Shown: positions 26,668 through 35,335 of the stretch, piece after piece
Layout of the letters: every line of letters begins with the position of its first letter
Numbering within the stretch: the stretch's first letter is position 1
Assembly: GCA_020845515.1 (NCBI GenBank)
Contig: JADLFQ010000013.1
Coordinates: 1 to 47,103 of the forward strand
Length of the DNA: 47,103 nt
Source: Anaerolineaceae bacterium
GTDB lineage: Bacteria > Chloroflexota > Anaerolineae > Anaerolineales > Anaerolineaceae
Reading direction: 5' to 3'
The notes under the pieces: model-generated
Database searches by the model: none
What the model was told of the DNA's origin: nothing
The model's input: the letters and a program-made list of their open reading frames with translations, nothing else
Made by a program: the position numbers and the translations under genes

Positions 26668-27870
26668 CTAACTATCCTGTCCGCTCTCAACAACATAAAA
26701 TGTGTCCGCTTTGCCCATCTCCCGATCCAATGCAAAGGGGCGGATGTCAATCACCTCGCAGCGCCCCAGTGTGACCAGTTCGGCTGCGATCTCACCAGCC
26801 AGCGGCGTATTGATCAACGAAGAGCGAAAGGCGGTTGCCAGAATCAAGCCCTCCACACCAGGAACAGGTCCAATTAAGGGGCAGCCGTCTTCGGTGTAGG
26901 TGGTCGGCGCCGTCCAGCTTCGCAACAGGCGTGCTCTACGCAAGATCGGGAAGTACCTGCCCGTCATAATCGCCATCGCCTTCGGCGCCAGCGCACTGAT
27001 CTGCGGGTATAGCGATTCGCCCGGCCGGTCAGCCTGCGAGATGAGGAAGTTGCCATCTGCCGTCTGCCGCAAGCCAAGAAAAGCCAGCTCAATATCCTTT
27101 TTGCCGTCCAATGCCAGCTCAATATGATCTGCCGTACTGATAATCGAACGCAGCTTCAAGCTGTGCTGCGGTTCGGTCACCATGGCGGAGGCGCGAAAAG
27201 TGTGCACCCTCCAATTCTGCCCGATCATCTCGCCCAACCGGCGCGTCCAGGCCGCCGTTGCCAAAACCACCGTCCCCGCGCTGAACTCCCCGTGCGTTGT
27301 ATGTACACCCTGCACCCGCCCGGACTGAAGCTCAAAGCCGGTTACCCTGGTAAACGTATGCAGCGACAAACCCAGCGGGATCGCCCGCCGTAGATATGCC
27401 CACATCAACCGGAAAGGATTAATCTGCCCCTGGTCTGGGGCATACATCGCGCCTCTTATCGTCTCCGGATCAACCATCGGTTCAATTTCAGCTACCGCTC
27501 TGGCGGGCAGCATTTCGCAGGCAATCCCGGCTTGCGCCAGTGCGGCAGCCCGCTCAAGCGAGCCGTTCCAGTGTTCTTCCGACGGGAGCAGGTGCAGAAT
27601 GCCCGTTCGCTTAAAATCCAGCCGCATCCCCAGCTCTTCCCCCAGTTGCCCGTAGCGCGCGAAGCTGGTCGTCACCAACGGAATGCTGTGCCCCAGTTCG
27701 ACATCGTTGGACTGCACCATTCCCAGGTTGGCGCCCGACGCCCCCGCGCCAACCTGGCTTTGATCCAGCAGCGCCGTTTTTAGCCCCGCGGCCGCCAGGC
27801 GGTAAGCAATCGAGCACCCGATTACACCAGCGCCAATTACCAGAACATCAAAGGAATTTTTCTTATGCAT
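26668..27870 (-). CDS. FAD-dependent D-amino-acid/glycine oxidase-like subunit, copy 2
   Basis: 400 aa, DAO fold. Dinucleotide-binding VIGAGVIGCS (G13, G15, G18) is followed by LLDQSQVGAGASGAN, the flavin contact seen in sarcosine/glycine oxidases and HcnC-like subunits. The C-terminal TEDGCPLIGPVPGVEGLILATA is the usual second flavin motif. It is a clear paralogue of the gene just upstream (52 bases away): the two align without large gaps over their whole length, well over half identical by eye. Likely oxidises the C-N bond of an amino acid or amine. The chosen ATG avoids a frame running back into the neighbour's tail. Confidence 0.87.
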   Translation of the reverse strand: MHKKNSFDVLVIGAGVIGCSIAYRLAAAGLKTALLDQSQVGAGASGANLGMVQSNDVELGHSIPLVTTSFARYGQLGEELGMRLDFKRTGILHLLPSEEHWNGSLERAAALAQAGIACEMLPARAVAEIEPMVDPETIRGAMYAPDQGQINPFRLMWAYLRRAIPLGLSLHTFTRVTGFELQSGRVQGVHTTHGEFSAGTVVLATAAWTRRLGEMIGQNWRVHTFRASAMVTEPQHSLKLRSIISTADHIELALDGKKDIELAFLGLRQTADGNFLISQADRPGESLYPQISALAPKAMAIMTGRYFPILRRARLLRSWTAPTTYTEDGCPLIGPVPGVEGLILATAFRSSLINTPLAGEIAAELVTLGRCEVIDIRPFALDREMGKADTFYVVESGQDS

Positions 27871-27922
27871 AAGAATACCCGCAGAGCGCCATAAATTTGC
27901 CAGCTTGCCCTGAAGTGAAGGT

Positions 27923-29146
27923 TTAGGAGTTTTCTTCCATTGCTCCAGAGTGGCTGCTTTTAACGGTGTAAATCGTCTCGGCTGATTTTCCCATCTCCCG
28001 GTCCGGCGAGAAGGCGCTGATGTCGAGCAGGTCATCGCAGCCCGTGGTAAGCATGCGCATGACCACTTCCCCTGCCAGCGGGGAATGCACAATGGCAGAG
28101 CGGTAAGAGGCGGCCAGGATCAACCCCTCAATGGCCCTCACAGGCCCAAGCAACGGGCAGCCGTCATCCGTGTAGGTGGTGGCAGCCGTCCATGTCCGCA
28201 GCAGCCGTGCGCCCCTCAATGCCGGGAAGAAGCGCCCCGCCATCATCGCCATCGTTTTCGGCGCAGCGTGGCTGATCGCCGGGTTGGTCTCCTCGCCCGG
28301 GCGGTCGGCTTGTGCGATTAAAAAGTGCCCGTCGGCGGTCTGCGAAAGCGCCAGCACCGTCAGTTCAGCGTCGCCCTTTCCGGTTACTTCCATTTCAATA
28401 TGGTCGGCAGTGGCGATGATCGTATTGAGCTTTAAGCCGTAAACAGGCTCACTCACCATCGCAGAGGCGCGAAAGGTATGGATGTTCCAATCCTGACCGA
28501 TCATCTTCCCCAGCGGGCGCGTCCAGGCGGCGGTTGCCAGAACAACCGCCCCGGCGCTGAAGTGGCCGCGGTTGGTATGCACCCCGCGTATTCGGCCGCT
28601 CTCAATATCAAAACCTGTAACCTTTGTAAAAGTGTGCAACGCCAGCCCCAGCGGTATCGCCCGGCGCAGATAAGCCCACATCAGCAAAAATGGGTTCAAC
28701 TGCCCCTGGTAGGAAGCATACGTCCCGCCAAAAAGCGTGCTTGTGTCAACCATCGGCTCAATTTCTCTGATCCGTTCAGGCGGGACAAATTCGTACGGGA
28801 TGCCGGCAGCCGAGAGGATACCCGCACGTTCCTCAGATGTTTTCCACTGCGCTTCCGTGGACAACAAACGCAGCGCACCGATGCGCCGGAAGCCAAAGGG
28901 CATCCCCAGTTCTTCTTCCAAAGTTTCGTAACGCCGGTAGCTCGCCAGAACCATCGGGATGCTGTGGACGAGTTCCGCGTCATTGGACTGCACCATGCCA
29001 AAATTAGCCCCCGATGCTCCCGCCCCAACCTGCTCCTGATCCAGCAACGCGGTTTTCAGCCCGGCCCGGGTAAGATGGTAGGCGATCGAGCAGCCGATTA
29101 CGCCTGCCCCCACTACGATCACGTCGTATGTTCTGATATCGCTCAT
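27923..29146 (-). CDS. FAD-dependent D-amino-acid/glycine oxidase-like subunit, copy 1
   Basis: 407 aa, same fold and motifs as its tandem copy: VVGAGVIGCS (G13), LLDQEQVGAGASGAN and TDDGCPLLGPVRAIEG near the C-terminus. It starts 2 bases after the upstream FAD/NAD subunit stops, so it is the natural third subunit of an HcnC- or OoxB-like complex. In such heterotrimers this subunit binds and oxidises the amine, then passes electrons to the Fe-S subunits. Substrate differences between the copies would show in the middle region (residues 90-230), where they diverge most. Confidence 0.9.
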   Translation of the reverse strand: MSDIRTYDVIVVGAGVIGCSIAYHLTRAGLKTALLDQEQVGAGASGANFGMVQSNDAELVHSIPMVLASYRRYETLEEELGMPFGFRRIGALRLLSTEAQWKTSEERAGILSAAGIPYEFVPPERIREIEPMVDTSTLFGGTYASYQGQLNPFLLMWAYLRRAIPLGLALHTFTKVTGFDIESGRIRGVHTNRGHFSAGAVVLATAAWTRPLGKMIGQDWNIHTFRASAMVSEPVYGLKLNTIIATADHIEMEVTGKGDAELTVLALSQTADGHFLIAQADRPGEETNPAISHAAPKTMAMMAGRFFPALRGARLLRTWTAATTYTDDGCPLLGPVRAIEGLILAASYRSAIVHSPLAGEVVMRMLTTGCDDLLDISAFSPDREMGKSAETIYTVKSSHSGAMEENS

Positions 29147-29148
29147 TC

Positions 29149-30573
29149 TTACCCTTCCCTCTCCGGCGCCTTTTCCGCTCCATGCTCTTCGATCACCTCC
29201 AGCGGCACCGGATGAACCGGTGGACGGATGTTGTAATAGCGCACGTCCTCCGGCTTGCGGTTCGTCTCGGCTGCCATGATCTGGGCAATGATACTGCCGC
29301 ATGTCCGTCCCTGACAGTTTCCCATTCCGCTGCGGGTGATGTTTTTTACATCGGTGATTGTTTGCGCCCCAAACGTGAAGGCTTCGCGTATCTGTCCGAG
29401 CGTCACCTGCTCGCAGCGGCACAGGATGGTATCTTCTTTTGCCAGCGTGTACAACCCCGCCGGCGGAGAGAACAAATCCCCCAGCATTTTGGCGAAACGC
29501 CGTTCGCGGCGCAAAGCCGTTTTTCCCTGGTGGTTTTGGTCTTCACCCCCATGACCCAGCCTCAAGGCGGCCGCACATCCTGCGATGCGCCCCTCCATCC
29601 GGGACATCGGCGCGCCGCCAATCCCCGCGCAGTCACCCGCCGCGTATATGCCCTCGCGCGAAGTCTCCAGATTTTCGTTACGCCGCGGGAGAAACCCCCC
29701 GCGTCCCGAATCGAAGATCATCTCGCAGTCCAGCAGCCGGAAGAGCTCTGTACTGGGCGTCAGGCTGTACCCAGCCACAACCGTGTCCACTTTCCCGGTT
29801 TTCCTGCTTTGCAGGATAGGCCTGCCTTGCGGGTCAAGCCGTGCAAAAACAACCTCATTAACCCTTTCCTCTCCATGTGCGGCAATCACAGACCAGCCCA
29901 GCCGGTAAGGCACACGCGCGCCAGCCAGGGTTTTAAGGTATCCCCATCCTTCGCGCATGCGCGCCCACTGCCCCCATAGCGCCGGAAGATAAGGAATACC
30001 GCGCCAAATCAATCTGCTGGCGCTTTCCAACACCCCAACAACCTCAGCCCCCGCCTCGACAAGCTGCGCCGCAGCTTCAAGCTGCAACGGTCCTGTGCCG
30101 GAAAGCAGCACCCGCCGTCCCGGCAGTACGCGCTGATTCTTGATCATCGTCAGCACCGCGCCCGCTGTCATCACACCCGGCAAATCCCAACCCGGGAAGG
30201 GGATCGAACGGTCATACGCGCCAGCAGCAATGACCACCGCGCGGGCGCTCAAGCGCGCCGGCGCCTGGCTGCCATGCAGCGTCAGAAGCCACGTATCCGG
30301 CTGCGCGCCCTCAAAGATCCCCCAAACCAGTGTATCTTGTAAAACCCGCACGTTGGAAGATGCCAGTTTTTGAAATAACTCCTGCGCTTCACGCTGGTGC
30401 TCCGTGTGGTCATCGCTCTGAAACGCTTTGGAAATTTGTTTAAAATACTGCCCGCCTGGGCGCGGGGAGGAATCAATCAGCGTTACCTCTGCACCGGCTT
30501 GTGCGGCTGCAACCGCCGCTTCAATCCCCGCCGGCCCTGCGCCAATTACAACCAGTTCTACGGATTCGCTCAT
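29149..30573 (-). CDS. FAD/NAD(P)-binding oxidase subunit with BFD-type Fe-S tail (HcnB/OoxA-like)
   Basis: 474 aa. N-terminal VIGAGPAGIEA (G11, G13, G16) binds FAD and a second GTGPLQLEAA loop binds the other nucleotide. GIYAAGDCAGIGG is the C-terminal flavin motif. The last 90 aa carry the cysteines of a BFD-like 2Fe-2S site (LCRCEQV and MGNCQGRTCG). This architecture is that of HcnB, opine oxidase A and hydroxyproline/proline dehydrogenase alpha subunits. The ATG overlaps the stop of the small ferredoxin-like subunit by 4 bases (ATGA), showing coupled production of the complex. Confidence 0.92.
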   Translation of the reverse strand: MSESVELVVIGAGPAGIEAAVAAAQAGAEVTLIDSSPRPGGQYFKQISKAFQSDDHTEHQREAQELFQKLASSNVRVLQDTLVWGIFEGAQPDTWLLTLHGSQAPARLSARAVVIAAGAYDRSIPFPGWDLPGVMTAGAVLTMIKNQRVLPGRRVLLSGTGPLQLEAAAQLVEAGAEVVGVLESASRLIWRGIPYLPALWGQWARMREGWGYLKTLAGARVPYRLGWSVIAAHGEERVNEVVFARLDPQGRPILQSRKTGKVDTVVAGYSLTPSTELFRLLDCEMIFDSGRGGFLPRRNENLETSREGIYAAGDCAGIGGAPMSRMEGRIAGCAAALRLGHGGEDQNHQGKTALRRERRFAKMLGDLFSPPAGLYTLAKEDTILCRCEQVTLGQIREAFTFGAQTITDVKNITRSGMGNCQGRTCGSIIAQIMAAETNRKPEDVRYYNIRPPVHPVPLEVIEEHGAEKAPEREG

Positions 30574-30875
30574 GGTTTCACCTGGGCTTCCGTTTCAATT
30601 TTCATCTTATCTGCCACAAGAGTCTGGCAGGCGCGGATGTTGCCTGCCCCATTGACGGTAACAAGGCACTCATAGCATACTCCCATGCCGCAATAGATAC
30701 CAGAGGGGCGGCCGGTTTGATGCTTGCGCCCGAAGACAGAGATGCCCTCCGCCTGCAATACGGTGGATATCAGTTCCCCTTCAAAAGCTTGCGCCCTGCG
30801 GCCATTGACCTGTACCTCAATGGCTTTCCCGCGCTGCACCGCGGGCAATTCTGATGTGAATTTTGTAATACGCAT
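30570..30875 (-). CDS. 2Fe-2S subunit of the amine oxidase complex (HcnA/OoxC-like)
   Basis: 101-aa ferredoxin-fold protein. Cysteines C62, C67, C70 and C83 (CGMGVCYEC ... RACQT) match the plant-type 2Fe-2S arrangement of HcnA-like subunits. VQVNGRRAQAFEGE is the usual N-terminal strand pair. It begins at an ATG behind AGAAGGA and is the first gene of a four-gene operon. It should carry electrons from the flavin subunits to the respiratory chain or to another acceptor. Confidence 0.92.
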   Translation of the reverse strand: MRITKFTSELPAVQRGKAIEVQVNGRRAQAFEGELISTVLQAEGISVFGRKHQTGRPSGIYCGMGVCYECLVTVNGAGNIRACQTLVADKMKIETEAQVKP

Positions 30876-31248
30876 ACGTCCTTCTCTCTGAATAAGATCA
30901 CTGTGTTGACCAGTTACTGGCAAAGTGACTGCCCGGTTCGCACTGCCGCACGCGGCGGCACACTCTCATTCTCTTCCCGCGCGGCAGCAACAGCACACAT
31001 ATTGAAATAGTACCAAAACGAATAGCGTTTTTCAACGGGAATTTAATCACTATTTTAAAATATGGACAGATATTAATTACAGTCGAACACTGCTTTGCTC
31101 AAAAAAAAGGACGCCTCACCGGAAATGATTGCCCTCCAGGAGCCGGACAAACAATCGCGAGCCCGGCTGCCATTCAAGTATCGGGCGGCCACGCGGGCAG
31201 TCCCTCGCAGTTTTTACATCCTCTGGAAGTTCCAGAGTGCTTTTTAGG
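30876..31248. other. Promoter-bearing intergenic stretch
   Basis: No gene. It contains the candidate promoter at 31007-31035, a hairpin TGCCGC/GCGGCA near 30945-30961, the 11-base palindrome CCAGTTACTGG near 30910-30920 and a 17-base near-perfect palindrome at 31221-31237 after the methyltransferase gene. The leader between promoter and the Fe-S gene is about 125 nt. Confidence 0.45.
31007..31035 (-). promoter_or_regulatory. Candidate promoter of the amine oxidase operon
   Basis: On the minus strand: TTGAAA (31030-31035), a 17-nt spacer, TACTAT (31007-31012). Flanking DNA is AT-rich. A palindrome, CCAGTTACTGG, lies in the leader and could be an operator. Confidence 0.5.
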
Positions 31249-32133
31249 TTAATTGGTGGGAGCAATGATCTGCGGTGCGTTCTGCGCTGCCCGCCAGTGC
31301 TTCAAATACCTTCGGCAAGCCGGATCGCGTTCTGTCAGCATATCCATGGCGCGCACATCCGCGATCAACCCCTCGATACCAGGGTTAATAAACGCTGAAT
31401 CGAGTCCCCACGACATCGCCCCAAGCAGGTAAGCCAGGCCAATCGTTTTCGGTCCCGGCATATTACTGCCTGCATTTCCAATCCCAAGCTGGGTTGTGAT
31501 GCCCATATCGTGCAGAATGGCGATGGTTTGCAGCGCAACCTGATAAGCGTTGGCTTGCAGCAGTCCCGCCGGCATACACATCGCGTCAATGACCACATCT
31601 TCACGCGGGATGCCAATCCCTTCGCAAGCCTCCAGGATCACCTGCGCCTCGGCCACCCGCTCTTCTGCCGTCATCGGCACGTGTCCTGAAAATCGCCCCA
31701 TCGGCATACCCGCGACCGCCGCGCCGTACCGCTTTGCAATCGGCAGCAAGGTATCCAGCAAGGGTTGTTCGGCAGTCACCGTCCAGATGATGGAACGGTA
31801 AGGCTGAAGTTCTGCCAACGCAGCTTCAATTGCTTCGGCGTTGCGGGTGTCCAGCCCCACCGGGCTGCCCAACTCCTCGTGGATCGCCCGCGCCAGGCGC
31901 GGCAGTACTTCGACCTCGTCAATTTCCGGATGCGTAAGTAAAATCGCAGTCATATCGGTGCCAACCGCGTGCCCCCAGCGCGCCAACTGCATGAAATAAT
32001 CAATCTCTCCCCGGCTCAGCGGTTCAATGACAGAATCCGGCTTGTTGATCACGTAGAGTTGGTCGTTGATCAGCATCGTCGGTTTACCCGGGCCATATTC
32101 CAATGTTCCATTGCGGGATGTCAAGGTTGTCAT
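31249..32133 (-). CDS. Pterin-binding methyltransferase (MtrH/MeTr/DHPS fold)
   Basis: 294 aa. The family moves a methyl group between a corrinoid protein and tetrahydrofolate or tetrahydromethanopterin. Seen: INDQLYVINKP, the barrel strands GSPVGLDTRN and DVVIDAMCMPAG, and the TTQLGIGNAGSNMPGPK pterin-site loop, as in MtrH-like and methylamine-system MtgA-like proteins. The ATG has a weak AGGA; a GTG six bases upstream is also possible. No corrinoid protein or MttB-type methyltransferase is present in the window. It lies 101 bases downstream of the MBL gene, probably in the same transcript. Confidence 0.85.
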   Translation of the reverse strand: MTTLTSRNGTLEYGPGKPTMLINDQLYVINKPDSVIEPLSRGEIDYFMQLARWGHAVGTDMTAILLTHPEIDEVEVLPRLARAIHEELGSPVGLDTRNAEAIEAALAELQPYRSIIWTVTAEQPLLDTLLPIAKRYGAAVAGMPMGRFSGHVPMTAEERVAEAQVILEACEGIGIPREDVVIDAMCMPAGLLQANAYQVALQTIAILHDMGITTQLGIGNAGSNMPGPKTIGLAYLLGAMSWGLDSAFINPGIEGLIADVRAMDMLTERDPACRRYLKHWRAAQNAPQIIAPTN

Positions 32134-32234
32134 GAGCACATTCCTATAGAAAAGGCGGGGTTCCCCTCCGCCTCTCCTGTATCAAAATCTTCTTACCGGC
32201 TCCACCGGGGATGGTACAGCCGTTTTTAACCTCA

Positions 32235-33071
32235 TTAAAACTCCAACACTTCTCCGGCGGGCATGGTCTGCAAGCGCTCACCAAAGGCATTACGGAAAGT
32301 GACCAAAGCGTTGAACCCGGTGCAATGGTTGAAATACATCCGTTCAGGCTGAAATTTGTTCTTCAGTTCCTGGATTGTCCACGTCATTTGTTCCGGGCTT
32401 GCTTCCAGCAGGTGTGTGCCGCCGATAATGGCTTTAATCGGCGCCGAAAAGTGTTTGCGCACGTAGTTCATCGTATTGACCAGACCTGCATGGCAGCAGC
32501 CCAACAGCACAACAATCCCCTCACCGGCCTCCAAAATCAGGCTGCGATCGTCCAGAAAGCTGTCGGCAGAAAAGTCGTCCCCCTGGCGAATCAGCATCTT
32601 CGGGTTGGCAACCTCGTACTGGTTTTCTCGCGGGATGCGTCCGGTCAAGTACATGCCTTCACCAATTTGGAACATGTCCTCTGTAAGGACAAGCTGAGCG
32701 CGCGCTTCCACCCTCTCGCGCGAAACTGGCACGCCGGTTTGCTTGGTCGCTCCTTCCCGCCTCGACACCCTTTCCACAAAGAGATCAGTGTCTGCAATCA
32801 AGACGGGGTTGCGCGTCTGATCCAAAGCCCAATCCAGGCTGCCGGTGTGATCGTAATGGGCATGGCTTAAGACAATATGCGTCACCTCGGACAAGTCTTT
32901 TTTTAACAGTTGGGCATTATGTCCCACAACTGTTCCAGTGGTGCCAACGTCAAACAATACCGTTTGTTCTTCCGTCTCCACCAGAAAACATAGCCCGTGT
33001 TCCGCCCAAAAGCTGTTAAAAACCTTTACACTGTCGTCATCCAGACAGCTTATTCGAAATTGCTCTGCCAT
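32235..33071 (-). CDS. MBL-fold metallohydrolase, pterin-synthase-like subfamily
   Basis: 278 aa. Metal site HAHYDH (H70, H72, D74, H75), LFDVGTTG before it, and a later CCHAG with further ligand histidine, then GGTHLLEAS. The wording resembles the group named after the archaeal dihydropterin ribofuranosyl-aminobenzene phosphate synthase (methanopterin pathway), most of whose bacterial members have no known role. Its neighbour being a pterin-binding enzyme is suggestive. The ATG is preceded by AAGGAG; upstream in-frame codons are not supported. A good promoter lies about 90 bases upstream. Confidence 0.85.
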   Translation of the reverse strand: MAEQFRISCLDDDSVKVFNSFWAEHGLCFLVETEEQTVLFDVGTTGTVVGHNAQLLKKDLSEVTHIVLSHAHYDHTGSLDWALDQTRNPVLIADTDLFVERVSRREGATKQTGVPVSRERVEARAQLVLTEDMFQIGEGMYLTGRIPRENQYEVANPKMLIRQGDDFSADSFLDDRSLILEAGEGIVVLLGCCHAGLVNTMNYVRKHFSAPIKAIIGGTHLLEASPEQMTWTIQELKNKFQPERMYFNHCTGFNALVTFRNAFGERLQTMPAGEVLEF

Positions 33072-33167
33072 TCTATTTTTCTCCTTGTCTTGACTCCAGA
33101 GTATTCTCATGTCGTACACCCGCAAGAATCGAGGGTATTCATAAAGTGGAGCCGCTCAGCTACATAC

Positions 33168-33196
33168 ATTATAGAGGAGTTTTTCAGTTAGCTGCA
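33168..33196 (-). promoter_or_regulatory. Promoter of the MBL-methyltransferase pair
   Basis: On the minus strand TTGCAG (33191-33196), a 17-nt spacer and a perfect TATAAT (33168-33173). Leader about 90 nt. Confidence 0.65.
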
Positions 33197-33219
33197 AAGC
33201 GATTTGCTTTTGGGAACCT

Positions 33220-33254
33220 TTAAAAAATTTGTTGACTCCTGGCAATAGAGTCAA
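33220..33254 (-). terminator. Hairpin after the nitronate-monooxygenase-like gene
   Basis: Perfect 8-bp arms GTTGACTC (33230-33237) and GAGTCAAC (33247-33254), 9 bases apart, followed on the minus strand by AAA then TTTTTT. The gap between stem and T-run weakens it; it may also be a protein-binding site for the promoter just below. Confidence 0.5.
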
Positions 33255-33379
33255 CAATCCTATGGCCATACTGCGGCTTCAATCAATCATAAAGCCTGGC
33301 AAACAGGCAGCGGAATCCGGCATAAACCTGAACCGGCTGGCAAGCAGCAGGTCAGGCTGCGCTCACGGGGATATACGGA

Positions 33380-34948
33380 TCAGCCTTGTGCTCCTGCTTC
33401 GCTTTCCTCCCCCAGGATGTCGTTGACGACATCGCGTGCCCAGTAAATGCTCTGCCCCTGACGTGAAAGCCGGCGGATGCCTTCCAGTTCATTGCCCAGC
33501 GTGATGATGGCAGGTTCTTCCGTCCATCCTTCGTCTGTTAAAATCGTCTGTCCAAGCCCAACACCGGAGAGCAAGCCGTTGCACAAACAGCGTTTCTCTT
33601 TCGTATTCATCAGCAAACCACGTTTACTGACATAATCTTTAATGGGAGCGGCTTCACAGCGCTGGAAGAGCCGCCGTGACCCGTCTGCGGCTGGTTTGCT
33701 CAAGCCGCGTTGCTGCAATAAGTGAATATCACAAACCCTGCGGCGGACATTGTACACTTTCTCCTCCGCGAGTGTATCTTCCACCTGTGCCACCTTGAAC
33801 GGGTAACCGGTGGGTGAGAAAAGTGTCGTCTGTACCAGTTCATCATCTTTTACGCCCCGCTTGATCTTGTCGAAGATTGCGGTGCGATAGGAGGCTTTCA
33901 AACCCGAATCTTCAGCCAGCGCAAAGACCGAGCCAACCTGCACCCCGTTTGCCCCGGCCGCTCTTGCCTGCTTCAATTTCTCCCGGCTGCCATAGCCGCC
34001 CGCCAGCCAGAAAGGCAAACCCGCCGCCCGGATCGCGCCCAGGTCGGGCTCATCTTCCGCTCCGTAAATCGGCTGTCCAAGGCTGTCTTTCACCAGGGGG
34101 CCCTGCGGTCCCGCATTGTGTCCGCCGGCGGTGTGGTGTTCGATAACGAATCCGTCAGGAGCCTCTGTAGGGCTATGCGCCAGCCCTTCCACCAGGTTCT
34201 CCAGTGACGCAATTGCCAGAAAAGCCGGGCGTTGCAGCGGCTTTTCTGCCAGTTTGCCGCCCGCAAACTGTTTGGGGTCAAAAGGCATATAGAAATGTTC
34301 TCCCGCCTCGCGATATAAGACCAGCAGATCATTCTTGACCGCCTCCTGACGTGCCAGGCGCGAACACATGGCCGGCAGACCCTCAGGGTTGCCTGCCCCG
34401 ACAATAATCCCATCCACCCCGGCCAGCATCGCCCCATACATGGCGTGCATCAACGGCAGTTCAATCTTTTTCATAAAGTTGACGAAGATCTTGCCGTTGT
34501 GCCCTTCCTTCGCCAGCCAGGTCTCCGCGAAAGCGCTGACAATCAGTAACTCGTATACTTTATCGTCCATTACCAGCGCGGTAGGTTCATCCTGCTTCGC
34601 ACTGATGACCATGCTTCCTCCGCCGTTTTGCGGGCGCACTACCTGTGCCGGCGCGTTTTTGAAACGGACGCCGGGAGCTTTACCGCCTTCGATGAAATAG
34701 TGTTCACAAATTTTTTTGCCAATCTCTACGTCAAACTGCGCATCAAAAGCTGCCAGGGCGCGCCGGACATGACCGCCCGGGTCGCCAAGTTGCAGCAACC
34801 GCACATACACCACGTCCAGTGCGGTGCCGGAGATCGCCCCCACTGTCACCCCGGGCCTCGCCATCGCGACAGTCTTTGCCAACCTCCAGTTGGAGACATA
34901 GACACCCATCCCCCCTTGAATGAGTTGAATGTTTTTTAGAAAATCCAT
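33380..34948 (-). CDS. Nitronate monooxygenase/2-nitropropane dioxygenase-like flavoprotein
   Basis: 522-aa FMN TIM-barrel protein. Seen: IQGGMGVYVSNWRLA at the N-terminus, GVDGIIVGAGNPEGLP, EHHTAGGHNAGPQGP around the family's active-site histidine, and LAGGYGSREKLKQARAAGANGVQVGS (phosphate-binding end). It is about 150 aa longer than typical nitronate monooxygenases; the C-terminal part has a cysteine cluster (KEKRCLCNG). This fits the larger NPD-like group whose substrate is unknown. It begins at an ATG with AGGTG and is preceded by a terminator-like hairpin. Confidence 0.85.
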   Translation of the reverse strand: MDFLKNIQLIQGGMGVYVSNWRLAKTVAMARPGVTVGAISGTALDVVYVRLLQLGDPGGHVRRALAAFDAQFDVEIGKKICEHYFIEGGKAPGVRFKNAPAQVVRPQNGGGSMVISAKQDEPTALVMDDKVYELLIVSAFAETWLAKEGHNGKIFVNFMKKIELPLMHAMYGAMLAGVDGIIVGAGNPEGLPAMCSRLARQEAVKNDLLVLYREAGEHFYMPFDPKQFAGGKLAEKPLQRPAFLAIASLENLVEGLAHSPTEAPDGFVIEHHTAGGHNAGPQGPLVKDSLGQPIYGAEDEPDLGAIRAAGLPFWLAGGYGSREKLKQARAAGANGVQVGSVFALAEDSGLKASYRTAIFDKIKRGVKDDELVQTTLFSPTGYPFKVAQVEDTLAEEKVYNVRRRVCDIHLLQQRGLSKPAADGSRRLFQRCEAAPIKDYVSKRGLLMNTKEKRCLCNGLLSGVGLGQTILTDEGWTEEPAIITLGNELEGIRRLSRQGQSIYWARDVVNDILGEESEAGAQG

Positions 34949-35247
34949 AAGGTTGCACCTAAACGAAAAATATCTAACAGAAAGCAATAAAAAGCGGCGG
35001 AATTCGCCAAACTACACGTCAACGACGCCGCTTCGCAAAAGATATAACCCCTCTTATGTAAGAGAGTTGTGTCTGCAGCCTGCTCTTGTCCTTGGTTTCC
35101 ATCCGAGATACCCCATTTTAAATCAAAAGGGTCGCCGGAAGAGCAGGCGATCTCATAGACAATTTCCTTATTCCTGTTCCGCCATTGCGGAGGGAAAAGC
35201 CGCGCCAATTCCTCCGCCTGAAAGGTATTTCGTTCAAGCGGTTTCAT
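34936..35247 (-). CDS. Hypothetical 103-aa protein (doubtful; may be leader RNA)
   Basis: The ATG has a good AAGGGGG before it and the frame starts like a protein (MKPLERNTFQAEELARLFPPQW). The C-terminal 30 aa are hydrophobic and cysteine-rich and overlap the next gene by 13 bases. Against a gene: the same stretch holds a 10-bp and a 7-bp stem and a hairpin with T5. I recognise no family. It could be a real small protein, a decayed gene or a leader with attenuator. Confidence 0.4.
   Translation of the reverse strand: MKPLERNTFQAEELARLFPPQWRNRNKEIVYEIACSSGDPFDLKWGISDGNQGQEQAADTTLLHKRGYIFCEAASLTCSLANSAAFYCFLLDIFRLGATLWIF
34989..35033 (-). terminator. Terminator or attenuator ahead of the flavoprotein gene
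   Basis: On the minus strand AAGCGGCG (35026-35033) pairs with CGCCGCTT (34992-34999) across a long loop and is followed by TTTTT. The inner GGCG...CGCC can fold instead of the long stem, giving two exclusive shapes. Confidence 0.5.
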
Positions 35248-35335
35248 GAACGCCCCCTTCTTGCGAATGCTTTTTATCAACGACAAATCTCCATCCGGCT
35301 GGTTTTGTCCTGATTTAGCAGGGGGATATTTATCA

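Noticed and set aside
26668-30875. Literal hydrogen cyanide synthase (hcnABC)
   Set aside because: The architecture is shared by opine, proline, hydroxyproline and amine oxidases; nothing in the sequence decides for cyanide production, and the second FAD subunit argues for another role.
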